A stretch of 64,000 nucleotides of DNA from Ferrigenium straubiae (GCA_019449655.1 JAHQXD010000002.1:260321-324320); one strand, 5' to 3'. Counted from the first letter of the stretch, positions 1-8,229 are shown. Notes: generated by a model from the sequence alone, not told the origin. Numbers and translations are program-made.

Positions 1-81
1 CACTCCTTTCGCTTTCGCAAAGTTTAGTGTGTTGCATCGACGGGTTGAATCCGCATCCCTTACAGGATTCCTGTGTTCTAT

Positions 82-333
82 TTAAACTTCGACTGGCCAG
101 CGTGGCGCGAACGAATTAGCGGTTTCTTCGACTGAAATGATTCGCGTAACAACGAAAGAGCGAGTTCCTTGTTTCCCGATGTCGTAACAGTAGAACAACT
201 CATGTCCACCTTTGAATCTATAGCTGTACGGTTCTGCTTCTCGGGTTTCAATGCTTCCATCCTCCTCGCGTGCCGTGAGGAGGACCGTGTGCAAATTCTT
301 ACCGGCTGACGCTATGATTTGTTTAATGTTCAT
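82..333 (-). CDS. Small hypothetical protein, WYL-domain-like
   Basis: Encodes 83 residues of unknown function. The run from about residue 30 to the end (EAEPYSYRF, FYCYDI, then FVVTRI and a C-terminal PRWPVEV) resembles the core of WYL-type ligand-sensing domains, but the protein is far shorter than WYL transcription factors and has no DNA-binding part. The start is supported by a GGGAG ribosome-binding site about seven bases upstream. It lies just downstream of, and on the same strand as, the HEPN-like gene, separated by an attC-like spacer. Being a gene is fairly likely; the WYL resemblance is by eye only. Confidence 0.6.
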   Translation of the reverse strand: MNIKQIIASAGKNLHTVLLTAREEDGSIETREAEPYSYRFKGGHELFYCYDIGKQGTRSFVVTRIISVEETANSFAPRWPVEV

Positions 334-426
334 GTGGCGCTCCCTGGGTTAAAACTTCTACGTGCAAGCTCTGGGGGGCGGAGCCGGCTTGCCGGCGTAG
401 CGTCCCACTGGCGCGAAAGGTTAGGC
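334..426 (-). other. attC-like integron recombination site (degenerate 3' end)
   Basis: Read on the minus strand, the site begins with the consensus core GCCTAAC (420-426), which overlaps the stop codon of the HEPN-like gene. It then runs through an imperfect palindrome centred on GCCGGCAAGCCGGC. A matching GTTAGGC core occurs just before the start codon of that gene (1093-1099). Gene cassettes in integrons have exactly this arrangement: GTTRRRY before the gene and RYYYAAC at its end. The expected closing GTTRRRY of this site is not intact; a related but altered stretch (CACGTAGAAG) occupies its place. No integrase gene is visible in the window. Confidence 0.5.
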
Positions 427-1089
427 CTCATATGCAACCTGATCGAGACGTTGTACCAGAAAACCAACAAACTCACGGCACTGTATTGCGTAGTCAGGCT
501 GCATAGGGCGCTGCTGTCCATTAGCCTCTAAATCCCCTTCATGAGCGATTTGGTTACGCCGCTGAACGTAACCAGCAAGTCGACGTTTCAAGTGTTCTGT
601 CGTTGTGTTTGGGCCAGGCCACAAATCGGAAACTGGCTCAAACATATTGTTGAAGCCGATAAGTCGGTAAGCCTCAATTATCTTGTCTGGAGCTTGAAAT
701 GACTGGAACTGTAAAAAGTTGTCCTCAAGCTTCTTCAGTAGCTGACCTATTGTGTCGTGGGCGAGCAGTATTGGCACTGCTTGTCGAAAGGTGTTCGCGT
801 TTTTAACAGGCATGAGTAAGGCAAGTTGTTCCGCTAACGACTCGGGAATAATTGCACCAGGCGAGAATTGGTGTGGAAGCCGATCTTTGACGACACTGTG
901 GACGTAAGTGTCCAGTGCGGATATGGTTGCGACAACTGCGGAGCGTGGGAGCCACAAGAGATCTTGGTTCGGCGCATCGAGCCGACCTCGCGCCCCCAGA
1001 TTCCGGAAAACGCGTAGTTGCCGGTACATTGCCACGAGCTTATCAGAGGCATCGATGTTGCGATTGAACTGTTCCAGAGCGCTCATCAT
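421..1089 (-). CDS. HEPN-domain protein (RiboL-PSP-HEPN-like), in a cassette-like context
   Basis: A 222-residue alpha-helical protein. Near the C-terminus (about residues 177-186) is RRNQIAHEGD, the R-x4-H signature of HEPN domains, many of which are RNases in toxin-antitoxin, defence or stress systems. The N-terminal half (SAVVATISALDTYVHSVV) fits the helix preceding that motif in the RiboL-PSP-HEPN family. The gene starts four bases after a GTTAGGC core and its stop codon sits inside a GCCTAAC core, so it looks like an integron gene cassette. The neighbouring small protein could be its partner, but nothing shows this. Catalysis is inferred from the motif only. Confidence 0.7.
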   Translation of the reverse strand: MMSALEQFNRNIDASDKLVAMYRQLRVFRNLGARGRLDAPNQDLLWLPRSAVVATISALDTYVHSVVKDRLPHQFSPGAIIPESLAEQLALLMPVKNANTFRQAVPILLAHDTIGQLLKKLEDNFLQFQSFQAPDKIIEAYRLIGFNNMFEPVSDLWPGPNTTTEHLKRRLAGYVQRRNQIAHEGDLEANGQQRPMQPDYAIQCREFVGFLVQRLDQVAYEA

Positions 1090-1092
1090 GCG

Positions 1093-1099
1093 GCCTAAC
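1093..1099 (-). other. GTTAGGC core site before the HEPN-like gene
   Basis: On the minus strand GTTAGGC is followed by three bases and then the start codon of the HEPN-like gene. It matches the GTTRRRY crossover core of integron attI/attC sites and pairs with the GCCTAAC core at 420-426. Confidence 0.5.
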
Positions 1100-1418
1100 A
1101 GTTATTGCAGAGCCCCATAGGTCCGGACATTTTTAATATAGAGACAGGCATTTTATCTTCCCATCCTTATGATTCTTAAGTGCTTATATATAGCTGCGTC
1201 TCTTTATTACATCAAAAAATGGAGACACAGGCTCCGAAGCGCATTGAACCACACTGACATGCGTAAATACATAGGCCGAAATAGCTAGATATTTCTGCCT
1301 AGTCTCGATGAATGAGGTTGTCCGGAAAGATGTTGTAAAGCAGCCATTACCCTCATTTGTTGAAAATGGCCGTTTTGGCCGAGGAACAGCCATTCGCCGG
1401 TAGCTTCCTGAAACCCGC
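1100..1418. other. AT-rich spacer, no supported gene
   Basis: About 320 bases of visibly lower GC than the genes to its right. A 69-codon open frame exists at 1184-1393 on the minus strand but has no ribosome-binding site and no recognisable domain, so it is not called. The stretch separates the cassette-like gene from the housekeeping genes. No integrase, promoter or terminator could be identified with confidence. Confidence 0.4.
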
Positions 1419-2414
1419 CTAGCCGATCAGGTCGCGCAACGCCTCTTCCAGCGTCGGGAAGGCGAAGCGGAAGTGCGCCGCCATCATCTTTTGGGGCAGC
1501 ATCCTCTGCCCTTCCAGCAGCATGTCGGCGGATTCGCCCATGGCCAGCTTCAGCATGGTGGCGGGGGCGGTGAAGGGCGCCGGGCGGCGCAAGGCCGCCG
1601 CCAGCGTCCGGGTGAATTCGGCGTTGGTGACCGGATTCGGTGCGGCCAGGTTGTACGGGCCGTGCATCTGGTCGTCGCGCAACAGCCTGAGCATCATCGC
1701 GATGTGGTCTTCGATATGCACCCAGCTTATCCACTGCCTGCCGTCGCCCAGCTTCGCGCCCAGCCCCAGCCGGAACGGCGGCAGCATGCGCGCCAATATG
1801 CCGCCGTCATTGCTCAGCACCGGCGCGGTGCGCAGCAGACAGACGCGCACCTTCGACACGTTACCGGCAGAGTCGGCCGTTTGCGGGAGAAGGTGCGATG
1901 CGCCCACTCCCGCACCAGACGGCTCCGCCGCACCGTGTTGTGGCCGCACTCCCAATTTTTCGGCGGCGCGCGCCGCGTTCTCCCAAGCCACGCAGAGCTC
2001 TGCGGCGAAGCCTGCACCGGCCGCCGATGTTTCGTCCAGCATGCGGTCGCCGCCGTTGCCGTAGTAGCCCACCGCCGAGCCGCTGAGCAGCACCGAAGGC
2101 TTGCACTCGGCGGCGGCGATGCGCCGCACCAGCTCTTCGGTGAGGGTGACGCGGCTGTCCCACAAGACCCGTTTGCGCTGCGCCGACCAGCGCTTGTCGA
2201 TGATAGGCTCGCCCGTGAGGTTGATGACCGCGTCGAAAGTCATGTCGGGGCGCCAATCGGCGAGCGAGCTTAGGGCTTTGACTCCTGCGCCACACTTGGC
2301 CGGGACGGAAGCCGGGTTGCGGCTGAACACGGTCAGCTCATGCCCTTCCGCCAGTAACGCCTTGCAAAGATGCCGGCCGATCAGGCCAGTACCGCCCGTG
2401 ATGAGTATGCGCAT
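1419..2414 (-). CDS. TIGR01777-family NAD-dependent epimerase/dehydratase (YfcH-like) with an in-frame insertion
   Basis: An SDR-superfamily protein of 331 residues. The N-terminus MRILITGGTGLIG is the nucleotide-binding Rossmann motif, and the C-terminal region matches the YfcH/TIGR01777 family, whose substrate is unknown. The start at 2414 is chosen because GGGAGGAG lies just upstream. Between AAEKLGVR and VCLLRTAPVL there are about 33 extra residues not expected in this family. They are encoded by a palindrome-containing repeat at about 1845-1943 and flanked by a duplicated Val-Arg. The frame is kept, so the protein is probably made with an added surface loop. Confidence 0.85.
   Translation of the reverse strand: MRILITGGTGLIGRHLCKALLAEGHELTVFSRNPASVPAKCGAGVKALSSLADWRPDMTFDAVINLTGEPIIDKRWSAQRKRVLWDSRVTLTEELVRRIAAAECKPSVLLSGSAVGYYGNGGDRMLDETSAAGAGFAAELCVAWENAARAAEKLGVRPQHGAAEPSGAGVGASHLLPQTADSAGNVSKVRVCLLRTAPVLSNDGGILARMLPPFRLGLGAKLGDGRQWISWVHIEDHIAMMLRLLRDDQMHGPYNLAAPNPVTNAEFTRTLAAALRRPAPFTAPATMLKLAMGESADMLLEGQRMLPQKMMAAHFRFAFPTLEEALRDLIG
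1845..1943. repeat. In-frame palindromic repeat inside the epimerase gene
   Basis: Ninety-nine bases (33 codons) interrupt a conserved strand of the epimerase. The element holds an inverted repeat with arms TGCGGGAG (1882-1889) and CTCCCGCA (1907-1914). The codons for Val-Arg occur on both sides, which could be a target duplication. Length is a multiple of three and no stop is introduced. Confidence 0.6.
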
Positions 2415-2493
2415 GGCTCCTCCCCCCAAGTTTGCGTATGCTGCCGGTCAGGCTATCCGAACATAGTTCGGATGGCAATAAGCAAAACCCGCT

Positions 2494-3930
2494 ATGATTT
2501 CACCCATGCAAAATCCTGTTTCGACCAATGCCGGATTGCTCGCGCGCAGCCTGTCCGCCGTCTGGCACCCCTGCTCGCAGATGAAGCACTACGAGAGTTT
2601 CCCGCTGGTGCCGATCGCGCGCGGTCAGGGCGTGTGGCTGTATGACTGCGACGGGAAGCGCTACCTGGATGCGGTCAGTTCCTGGTGGGTGAACCTGTTC
2701 GGGCATTGCAACCCGCGCATCAACGCCGCGCTGCGCGACCAGCTCGAGACGCTGGAGCATGCGATGCTGGCGGGCTTCACCCATGAGCCGGTGGTACGGC
2801 TTTCCGAGCGGCTGCGCGAGCTGGCGCCAATCGGGCTGGGGCACTGCTTCTATGGTTCGGACGGCGCCTCGGCGACGGAGATCGCGCTGAAGATGAGCGC
2901 GCATTACTGGCGCAACAGCGGCCAACCGGGCAAGACGCAATTCATCAGCCTGGAGAACAGCTACCACGGCGAAACGCTGGGCGCACTGTCGGTGACGGAT
3001 GTTGCGCTGTTCCGCGATGCCTACGGCGCGCTGATCCGGCAGCAGGCCACCGTGCCAACGCCGGACTGGCGCAAGGCCGAAGCGGGCGAGAGTGCCGAGG
3101 CCTATGCGCTGCGCTGCGCCGCCGCGCTCGAACGGCATTTGCAGCAGCACCACGCGCAACTCGCGGCCTTCATCGTCGAGCCGCTGGTGCAGGGCGCGGC
3201 GGGCATGGCGATGTACCATCCGGTCTATTTGAGCAAGGCGCGCGAGTTGTGCGATCAATATAACGTTCACCTGATCGCCGACGAGATCGCGGTCGGCATG
3301 GGGCGCACCGGCACGCTGTTCGCGTGCGAGCAGGCGTCACCCCTCTCCCTAACCCTCTCCCCCAAGGGGAGAGGGAATGAAAGCAGTGATGCGCTCCCCT
3401 CTCACGTTTACGGGAGAGGGGTTGGGGGAGAGGGAATAACACCGGATTTTCTGTGCCTCTCCAAGGGTATCACCGGCGGCTATTTGCCGCTGTCCGTGGT
3501 GATGACGCGCGACGAAATCTACCAGGCCTTCTACGCCGACGAGACGGCGCGCGGCTTCCTGCATTCGCATTCCTATACCGGCAACCCGCTGGCCTGCCGC
3601 GCCGCGCTCGCCACGCTGGATATTTTCGTGCAGGACGACGTGCTCGCCGCGAACCGCAGCAAGGCTGCGTCACTGAACGCAATGGCGCGGCCATTGTCCG
3701 AGCATCATGCGGTGCGCAACTGGCGCAACACCGGCATGATCTGGGCGTTCGAGGTCGAATCGCCGCATAAGGATTTCGCGCAGCGCTGCTTCGCGCTTGC
3801 GCTGCAAAACGAACTGCTGCTGCGCCCGATCGGCAACACCGTCTATTTCATGCCGCCGTATGTGATCGATGAAGAGGAGATGCAATTGCTGGTGACACGC
3901 ACACGGGAAATCGTCGAGGAGCTGACATGA
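2494..3930 (+). CDS. bioA: Adenosylmethionine-8-amino-7-oxononanoate aminotransferase
   Basis: A PLP-dependent class III aminotransferase that uses SAM to aminate KAPA to DAPA in biotin synthesis. Family-specific sequence includes LDAVSSWWVNLFGH near residue 60, the cofactor-binding SDGASATEIALKM, and the Schiff-base lysine in SKGITGG (K324 from this start). An insertion of 32 codons (3337-3432) lies between CEQA and GITPDF, close to the active-site lysine. It consists of a CCCTCTCCC/GGGAGAGGG repeat and keeps the frame. Start is uncertain: an ATG four codons later (2506) is equally possible. It is translationally coupled to dacB through an ATGA overlap. Confidence 0.9.
   Translation: MISPMQNPVSTNAGLLARSLSAVWHPCSQMKHYESFPLVPIARGQGVWLYDCDGKRYLDAVSSWWVNLFGHCNPRINAALRDQLETLEHAMLAGFTHEPVVRLSERLRELAPIGLGHCFYGSDGASATEIALKMSAHYWRNSGQPGKTQFISLENSYHGETLGALSVTDVALFRDAYGALIRQQATVPTPDWRKAEAGESAEAYALRCAAALERHLQQHHAQLAAFIVEPLVQGAAGMAMYHPVYLSKARELCDQYNVHLIADEIAVGMGRTGTLFACEQASPLSLTLSPKGRGNESSDALPSHVYGRGVGGEGITPDFLCLSKGITGGYLPLSVVMTRDEIYQAFYADETARGFLHSHSYTGNPLACRAALATLDIFVQDDVLAANRSKAASLNAMARPLSEHHAVRNWRNTGMIWAFEVESPHKDFAQRCFALALQNELLLRPIGNTVYFMPPYVIDEEEMQLLVTRTREIVEELT
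3337..3432. repeat. In-frame CCCTCTCCC-type repeat inside bioA
   Basis: A 96-base element with several CCCTCTCCC/GGGAGAGGG arms is inserted in bioA. Its right half (CGTTTACGGGAGAGGGG, then GGGAGAGGGAATA) is nearly identical to the repeat inside prmC near 63400, which shows that both belong to one dispersed repeat family. It adds 32 residues without a stop codon. Confidence 0.75.
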
Positions 3931-5342
3931 GGTGGCTGGCTGGCATTGCTGCGGCATTGCTGCTTGCATTCGATGCCTGTGCTGCCGCGCTGCCCGCAAC
4001 GGTGACGCAGGCGCTGAAGCAGGCGGGCATTCCGCTTTCTAGTGTCGCCATCGAGGTGCGCGAGGCGCACGCGCACAGGCCGCTTCTCAACCTGAACGCA
4101 GACCGGCCGATGAACCCGGCTTCTACGATGAAGCTGCTCACCACCTATGCCGCGCTGGACATGCTCGGCCCGGCCTACAGCTGGAAGACCGAGGCTTGGC
4201 TGGACGGCGAACTGAAGGACGGCGTGCTGCACGGCAATCTGGTGCTGAAAGGCTATGGCGATCCGAAATTCACCCTCGAGCAATTCTGGCTGTGGCTGCG
4301 CGAATTGCGCGCGCGCGGCCTGCACGAAATTCGCGGCGACCTGGTGCTGGACCGCAGCTTCTTCGAGTTGCCGCCGCACGACCCTGCCGCCTTCGACAAC
4401 GACCCGGTGCGCGCCTACAACGTCGGGCCGGACGCGCTGCTGCTGAACTTCAACACGCTGCGCCTGCGCTACCTGCCGAACGGCAACGGCATGAAGGTCA
4501 TCAGCGAGCCGCCGCTCGAAGGCGTGAAGCTGGATAACCGGCTCGCGCCGCAATCCGCCCCCAAGGCATCCAGGAACGGCTGCGACAACTGGGATGACGG
4601 CGTCCTCGTGCAGCCGGATGGCGACAGCGTCGTCCTGCAAGGCGGCTACCCCGGCGAATGCGGCGAGCGCGAACAGCACCTCAGTGTGATGCCGCACACA
4701 CGCTACGTGGAGGCGGTATTTCGTGCGCTATGGCAGGAACTCGGCGGTGCGCTGAAAGGAAAACAGCGCGAAGGCGTCGCGGGCGGCAACGCGCAACTCT
4801 TCTCGACACACCACTCCGAGCCGCTGAGCGCGGTCATCCGCGACATCAACAAGTTCAGCAACAACGTCATGGCGCGGCAGCTGTTCCTGACGCTGGGTGC
4901 AGCCGCGCAGGAGGGCGCCACCTCGACCAATCTCGAGCGCAGCACGCGAACCGTGCAGGGCTGGCTGCAGAAGCAGCAGCTTGATTTCCCCGAACTGGCG
5001 CTGGAAAACGGTGCGGGCCTGTCGCGCAGCGAACGAATCAGCGCGGCGCATCTCGCGCAACTGCTGCAGCACGCCGCCGCTCATCCGTACAGCGCCGAAT
5101 TTGCGGCCTCGTTGCCGATCCTCGGCGTGGATGGTTCGGTCAAAAAACGCCTCAGGGAAAGCGCCGCGGCCAGCCATGCCCACCTCAAGACCGGCACCCT
5201 GGAGGGTGTGAAGACCATCGCGGGTTATGTGCGCTCACAGGGCGGCAGGGAATGGGTCGTGGTGTTCCTCATCAACCACCCGAACGCGAAATACGGACAG
5301 GCCGCGCAGGATGCGCTGGTCGAGTGGGTGCAGGGGCAGTAG
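3927..5342 (+). CDS. dacB: D-alanyl-D-alanine carboxypeptidase/endopeptidase (PBP4 type)
   Basis: A class C low-molecular-mass penicillin-binding protein of 471 residues that trims peptidoglycan peptides in the periplasm. It has a cleavable N-terminal signal peptide (hydrophobic residues 3-20, ending near ACAAA). All three active-site motifs are present: S66-T-M-K69, S311-N-N and K421-T-G. Length matches PBP4/DacB proteins, including their extra inserted domain. Its start overlaps the bioA stop by four bases (ATGA), so the two are co-translated even though their functions are unrelated. Confidence 0.93.
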   Translation: MRWLAGIAAALLLAFDACAAALPATVTQALKQAGIPLSSVAIEVREAHAHRPLLNLNADRPMNPASTMKLLTTYAALDMLGPAYSWKTEAWLDGELKDGVLHGNLVLKGYGDPKFTLEQFWLWLRELRARGLHEIRGDLVLDRSFFELPPHDPAAFDNDPVRAYNVGPDALLLNFNTLRLRYLPNGNGMKVISEPPLEGVKLDNRLAPQSAPKASRNGCDNWDDGVLVQPDGDSVVLQGGYPGECGEREQHLSVMPHTRYVEAVFRALWQELGGALKGKQREGVAGGNAQLFSTHHSEPLSAVIRDINKFSNNVMARQLFLTLGAAAQEGATSTNLERSTRTVQGWLQKQQLDFPELALENGAGLSRSERISAAHLAQLLQHAAAHPYSAEFAASLPILGVDGSVKKRLRESAAASHAHLKTGTLEGVKTIAGYVRSQGGREWVVVFLINHPNAKYGQAAQDALVEWVQGQ

Positions 5343-5355
5343 CCTCGGGCGGAGG

Positions 5356-6510
5356 CTACAGCGTTCGGGTCAGGTCGCCGCGCGCGAAGCCGCATAGCGG
5401 TCCGGCCATCCCCCTGCACAGGGCCATCGCCTTGAACAGTTCGCCCATCTCCGCCGGGCTGGTGAGCTTCTGCAGCTGCGCCGAGAGCGGCAGGTAGTCG
5501 CGCAGGTTTTCCGGCGGGGTATCCTTCAGCAGGTCGGCGATGCCGCAGTTCAGCAGGAAGAACGCCTGCGAGGTGTAGCCGAGCAGCTCCAGCCCGGCAT
5601 CGATGCCGCATTCCGCAATGTCGGTGAAGTTCACGTGCGCGGTGATGTCCTGCAGGCCGGGCAGATAGAACGGATCGTCGTGTGCGTGGTGGCGGTAGTG
5701 GCACATCAGCGTGCCGCGGTTGCGCTGCGGGTGGTAGAACTCGCGCGCGCCGAAGCCGTAGTCGATGAACAGCAGCGCGCCTTTTTCCAGACAGCCCGCC
5801 AAGCTGTTGATCAGGCCGCGTGCGGCGAGGCAGATTTCACTCACATAATCGTCCGGCACGGCGATCTGCTGCGCGGCATGCAGCAGGGCGGAGTCGGCGA
5901 TGGGGCGCTCCTGCCAGACGAAACCGTTGTCGCCGACGGCGACGCCGCGCTCGGCCAGCGCACTGTCCTGCCAGTGCACCAGATGCACCGGCAGGGCGTC
6001 GAGCACCTCGTTGGCGACGACCATGCCGCTGAATTTTTCCGGCAGCGCATCCAGCCAGCGCACCCGCTCCATCAGGTGCGGCAGTCGCTCCTGCAGCAAG
6101 GCCTGCTGGCGCGCGCGCAGGTCGGCGCTCACTTCGAGGATGGCGTAGCTCTCCGGCAGGCTGCCGAGCTTCTCCAGTTCGCCGAGCAGGTCCGCCGCGA
6201 GCTTGCCGCTGCCCGCGCCCAGCTCCAGAATCTGCGGCGCGCTCGCGGCCATGATCTCCGCAACCTGCCGCGCCAGGGTGCGGCCGAACAGCGGCGACAG
6301 CTCCGGCGCAGTGACGAAGTCGCCCGCCTCGCCGAACTTGTGCGCCCCCGCGGTGTAGTAGCCCAGCCCCGGCGCATACAGGGCCAGTTCCATGTAGCGC
6401 GCAAAGGTGATCCAGCCGCCCTGTTCGGCAATGTCGCGGCGGATGAAGTCGCCTAATCGGGCGCTGTGCTGCGCGGCTTCCGGGCTGGGGGGCGGTAGTT
6501 GAAGCGGCAT
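5356..6510 (-). CDS. MidA/NDUFAF7-family SAM-dependent methyltransferase (DUF185)
   Basis: A 384-residue member of COG1565. Family features are the N-terminal GDFVTAPELSPLFG and the SAM-binding ILELGAGSGKLAADLL. The mitochondrial homologue NDUFAF7 methylates an arginine of a complex I subunit; the bacterial role is not settled. The start at 6510 (MPLQLPPPSP) is preferred over an upstream ATG at 6576, which would overlap the divergent promoter region. It is transcribed away from the pteridine reductase gene. Confidence 0.85.
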   Translation of the reverse strand: MPLQLPPPSPEAAQHSARLGDFIRRDIAEQGGWITFARYMELALYAPGLGYYTAGAHKFGEAGDFVTAPELSPLFGRTLARQVAEIMAASAPQILELGAGSGKLAADLLGELEKLGSLPESYAILEVSADLRARQQALLQERLPHLMERVRWLDALPEKFSGMVVANEVLDALPVHLVHWQDSALAERGVAVGDNGFVWQERPIADSALLHAAQQIAVPDDYVSEICLAARGLINSLAGCLEKGALLFIDYGFGAREFYHPQRNRGTLMCHYRHHAHDDPFYLPGLQDITAHVNFTDIAECGIDAGLELLGYTSQAFFLLNCGIADLLKDTPPENLRDYLPLSAQLQKLTSPAEMGELFKAMALCRGMAGPLCGFARGDLTRTL

Positions 6511-6517
6511 GGTCGGG

Positions 6518-6523
6518 TATAAT
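6518..6523 (+). promoter_or_regulatory. Probable -10 box for the pteridine reductase-ttcA genes
   Basis: A perfect TATAAT lies about 30 bases upstream of the pteridine reductase start in the short divergent gap. No convincing -35 at normal spacing was found. Confidence 0.4.
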
Positions 6524-6553
6524 TCGCGAGCTTGAGAGTGGAGCGCGAGTCTA

Positions 6554-7306
6554 ATGGAACAGGCGATGCAAGGCAAAGTGGTGCTGGTGACCGGCGGGGC
6601 GAAGCGCGTGGGCGCGGCGATCTGCCGCCGCCTGCACGCGGCGGGCGCGGAGCTCGCCGTGCATTATCACCGTTCCGAGAAGGAGGCTCAGGCCTTGCAG
6701 GACGAGCTGAACGAGCTGCGCCCGAAAAGCGCGGCTGCATTTCAGGTCGACCTGCTCGACCTGGATGCCCTGCCGAAGCTGGTCCACAAGGTCGTCAAAA
6801 AATTCGGGCGGCTGGACGTGCTGGTCAACAACGCTTCGAGTTTCTACGCCACGCCACTCGCGGAGGTGGACGAGCGGCAGTGGCACGACCTGCTCGGCAC
6901 CAACCTGCACGCGCCGCTGTTCCTCGCGCAGGCTGCGGCGGACGAATTGCGCAGCAGTCACGGCTGCATCGTGAACATTGCGGACATTCACGCCGAGCGG
7001 CCGATGCAGGGGCATCTGCTGTATAGCGTCGCCAAGGCGGGGCTGGTCGCGCTGACCCGCGCGCTGGCGCAGGAAATGGCGCCGCAGGTGCGCGTCAACG
7101 CCGTCGCCCCCGGCGTGATCGTGTGGCCGGATGGACAGGCATGGGAGGACGTGGAGTTGCGCCGCAAGATCGTCGCGCATACCCTGCTCAAGCGCGAGGG
7201 CGAGCCGGACGACATCGCCCGGACCGTGGCCTTCCTGGTCCAGGATGCGCCCTACGTGACCGGACAAGTCATCGCCATCGATGGCGGCAGAAGCATCAAC
7301 ATTTAA
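6554..7306 (+). CDS. Pteridine reductase (SDR family, PTR1/FolM-like)
   Basis: A 250-residue short-chain dehydrogenase that should reduce dihydropteridines (dihydrobiopterin or dihydrofolate) with NADPH. The cofactor loop is TGGAKRVG, the TGxxxRxG variant typical of pteridine reductases. The usual catalytic serine is replaced by aspartate: D144, Y157 and K161 show the same 13- and 4-residue spacing as the Asp-Tyr-Lys triad of Leishmania PTR1. The C-terminus ends with the family-typical DGGRSINI. Start could also be the ATG at 6566. It is followed 12 bases later by ttcA. Confidence 0.85.
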   Translation: MEQAMQGKVVLVTGGAKRVGAAICRRLHAAGAELAVHYHRSEKEAQALQDELNELRPKSAAAFQVDLLDLDALPKLVHKVVKKFGRLDVLVNNASSFYATPLAEVDERQWHDLLGTNLHAPLFLAQAAADELRSSHGCIVNIADIHAERPMQGHLLYSVAKAGLVALTRALAQEMAPQVRVNAVAPGVIVWPDGQAWEDVELRRKIVAHTLLKREGEPDDIARTVAFLVQDAPYVTGQVIAIDGGRSINI

Positions 7307-7318
7307 CCTGGAATCATC

Positions 7319-8179
7319 ATGAACGACGTTGCACAACCCATCCATTTCGAGCGCCATTCGACCAACTTCAACCGCCTCAAGGGGCGGCTCGAGCATCAGG
7401 TCGGCAAGGCGATCGCAGATTTCAACATGATCGAAGCGGGCGACACGGTGATGGTCTGCCTGTCCGGCGGCAAGGACTCGCATGCACTGCTCGATATCCT
7501 GCTCACCCTGCGCAAGCGCGCGCCGATCGATTTCCGCATCATCGCGATGAACCTCGACCAGAAGCAGCCGGGCTTCCCTGAAGAAGTGCTGCCGGAGTAC
7601 CTCAAGTCCATCGGCGTGGATTTCCACATCGAAAACCAGGACACCTATTCCATCGTCAAGGAAAAAATCCCCGAGGGCAAGACCACCTGCTCGCTGTGCT
7701 CGCGGCTGCGGCGCGGCATCATCTACCGCGTTGCGAACGAACTCGGTGCTAACAAGATCGCGCTCGGCCACCACCGCGACGACATGATCGAGACGCTGTT
7801 CCTGAACATGTTCTTCGGCGGCAAGCTCAAGGCGATGCCGCCGAAGCTGGTCACCGACAAGGGCGACCACATCGTGATCCGTCCGCTGGTCTATTGCGCG
7901 GAAAAGGACATCGCCCGCTACGCGCGCGGCATGGAATTCCCGATCATCCCGTGCAACCTGTGCGGCTCACAGGAAAACATGCAGCGCAAGAACGTCAAGA
8001 AGATGCTCGCCGCATGGGAGCTCGAGTATCCGGGGCGCAGCCAGACCATCTTCACCGCAATGCAGAGCGTCAAGCCCTCGCACCTGCTGGATAGCGGCCT
8101 GTTCGATTTCAAGAATCTCAAGATTGGCGACAAGGTGGCGGAAGGCGACATCGCTTTCGATGACGAGACGAGCTGTTAG
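7319..8179 (+). CDS. ttcA: tRNA 2-thiocytidine(32) synthetase TtcA
   Basis: An iron-sulfur dependent thiolase that converts cytidine 32 of some tRNAs to 2-thiocytidine. It has the ATP pyrophosphatase P-loop SGGKDS near residue 49, the cluster cysteines C124-x-x-C127, and a further C212-x-x-C215 pair, all typical of TtcA. A GGAA ribosome-binding site precedes the start. Length (286) fits the family. It probably shares a transcript with the pteridine reductase gene upstream. Confidence 0.95.
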   Translation: MNDVAQPIHFERHSTNFNRLKGRLEHQVGKAIADFNMIEAGDTVMVCLSGGKDSHALLDILLTLRKRAPIDFRIIAMNLDQKQPGFPEEVLPEYLKSIGVDFHIENQDTYSIVKEKIPEGKTTCSLCSRLRRGIIYRVANELGANKIALGHHRDDMIETLFLNMFFGGKLKAMPPKLVTDKGDHIVIRPLVYCAEKDIARYARGMEFPIIPCNLCGSQENMQRKNVKKMLAAWELEYPGRSQTIFTAMQSVKPSHLLDSGLFDFKNLKIGDKVAEGDIAFDDETSC

Positions 8180-8190
8180 GACGGCTGGCC

Positions 8191-8229
8191 GGCAAGCGTA
8201 ACATGCTTGCCGAGCCGGGCGGCTCGGCC
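8191..8229. terminator. Two adjacent hairpins after ttcA
   Basis: Two perfect 7-bp stems follow each other: GGCAAGC/GCTTGCC and CCGAGCC/GGCTCGG. There is no T-run after them, so a role as terminator or mRNA-end stabiliser is only inferred from their position after the stop codon. Confidence 0.4.

Noticed and set aside
20-62. Possible insertion-sequence end near GTTGCATCGACGGGTTGAAT
   Set aside because: The phrase is reminiscent of sequences near transposable elements, but no transposase, inverted partner or target duplication can be seen in the window.
1184-1393. A 69-codon frame in the AT-rich gap
   Set aside because: No ribosome-binding site, no domain and odd composition; chance open frame is the better explanation.
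3337-3432. bioA as a pseudogene because of the insertion
   Set aside because: The frame is open through the insertion and all catalytic motifs are kept, so an intact though longer protein is more likely.
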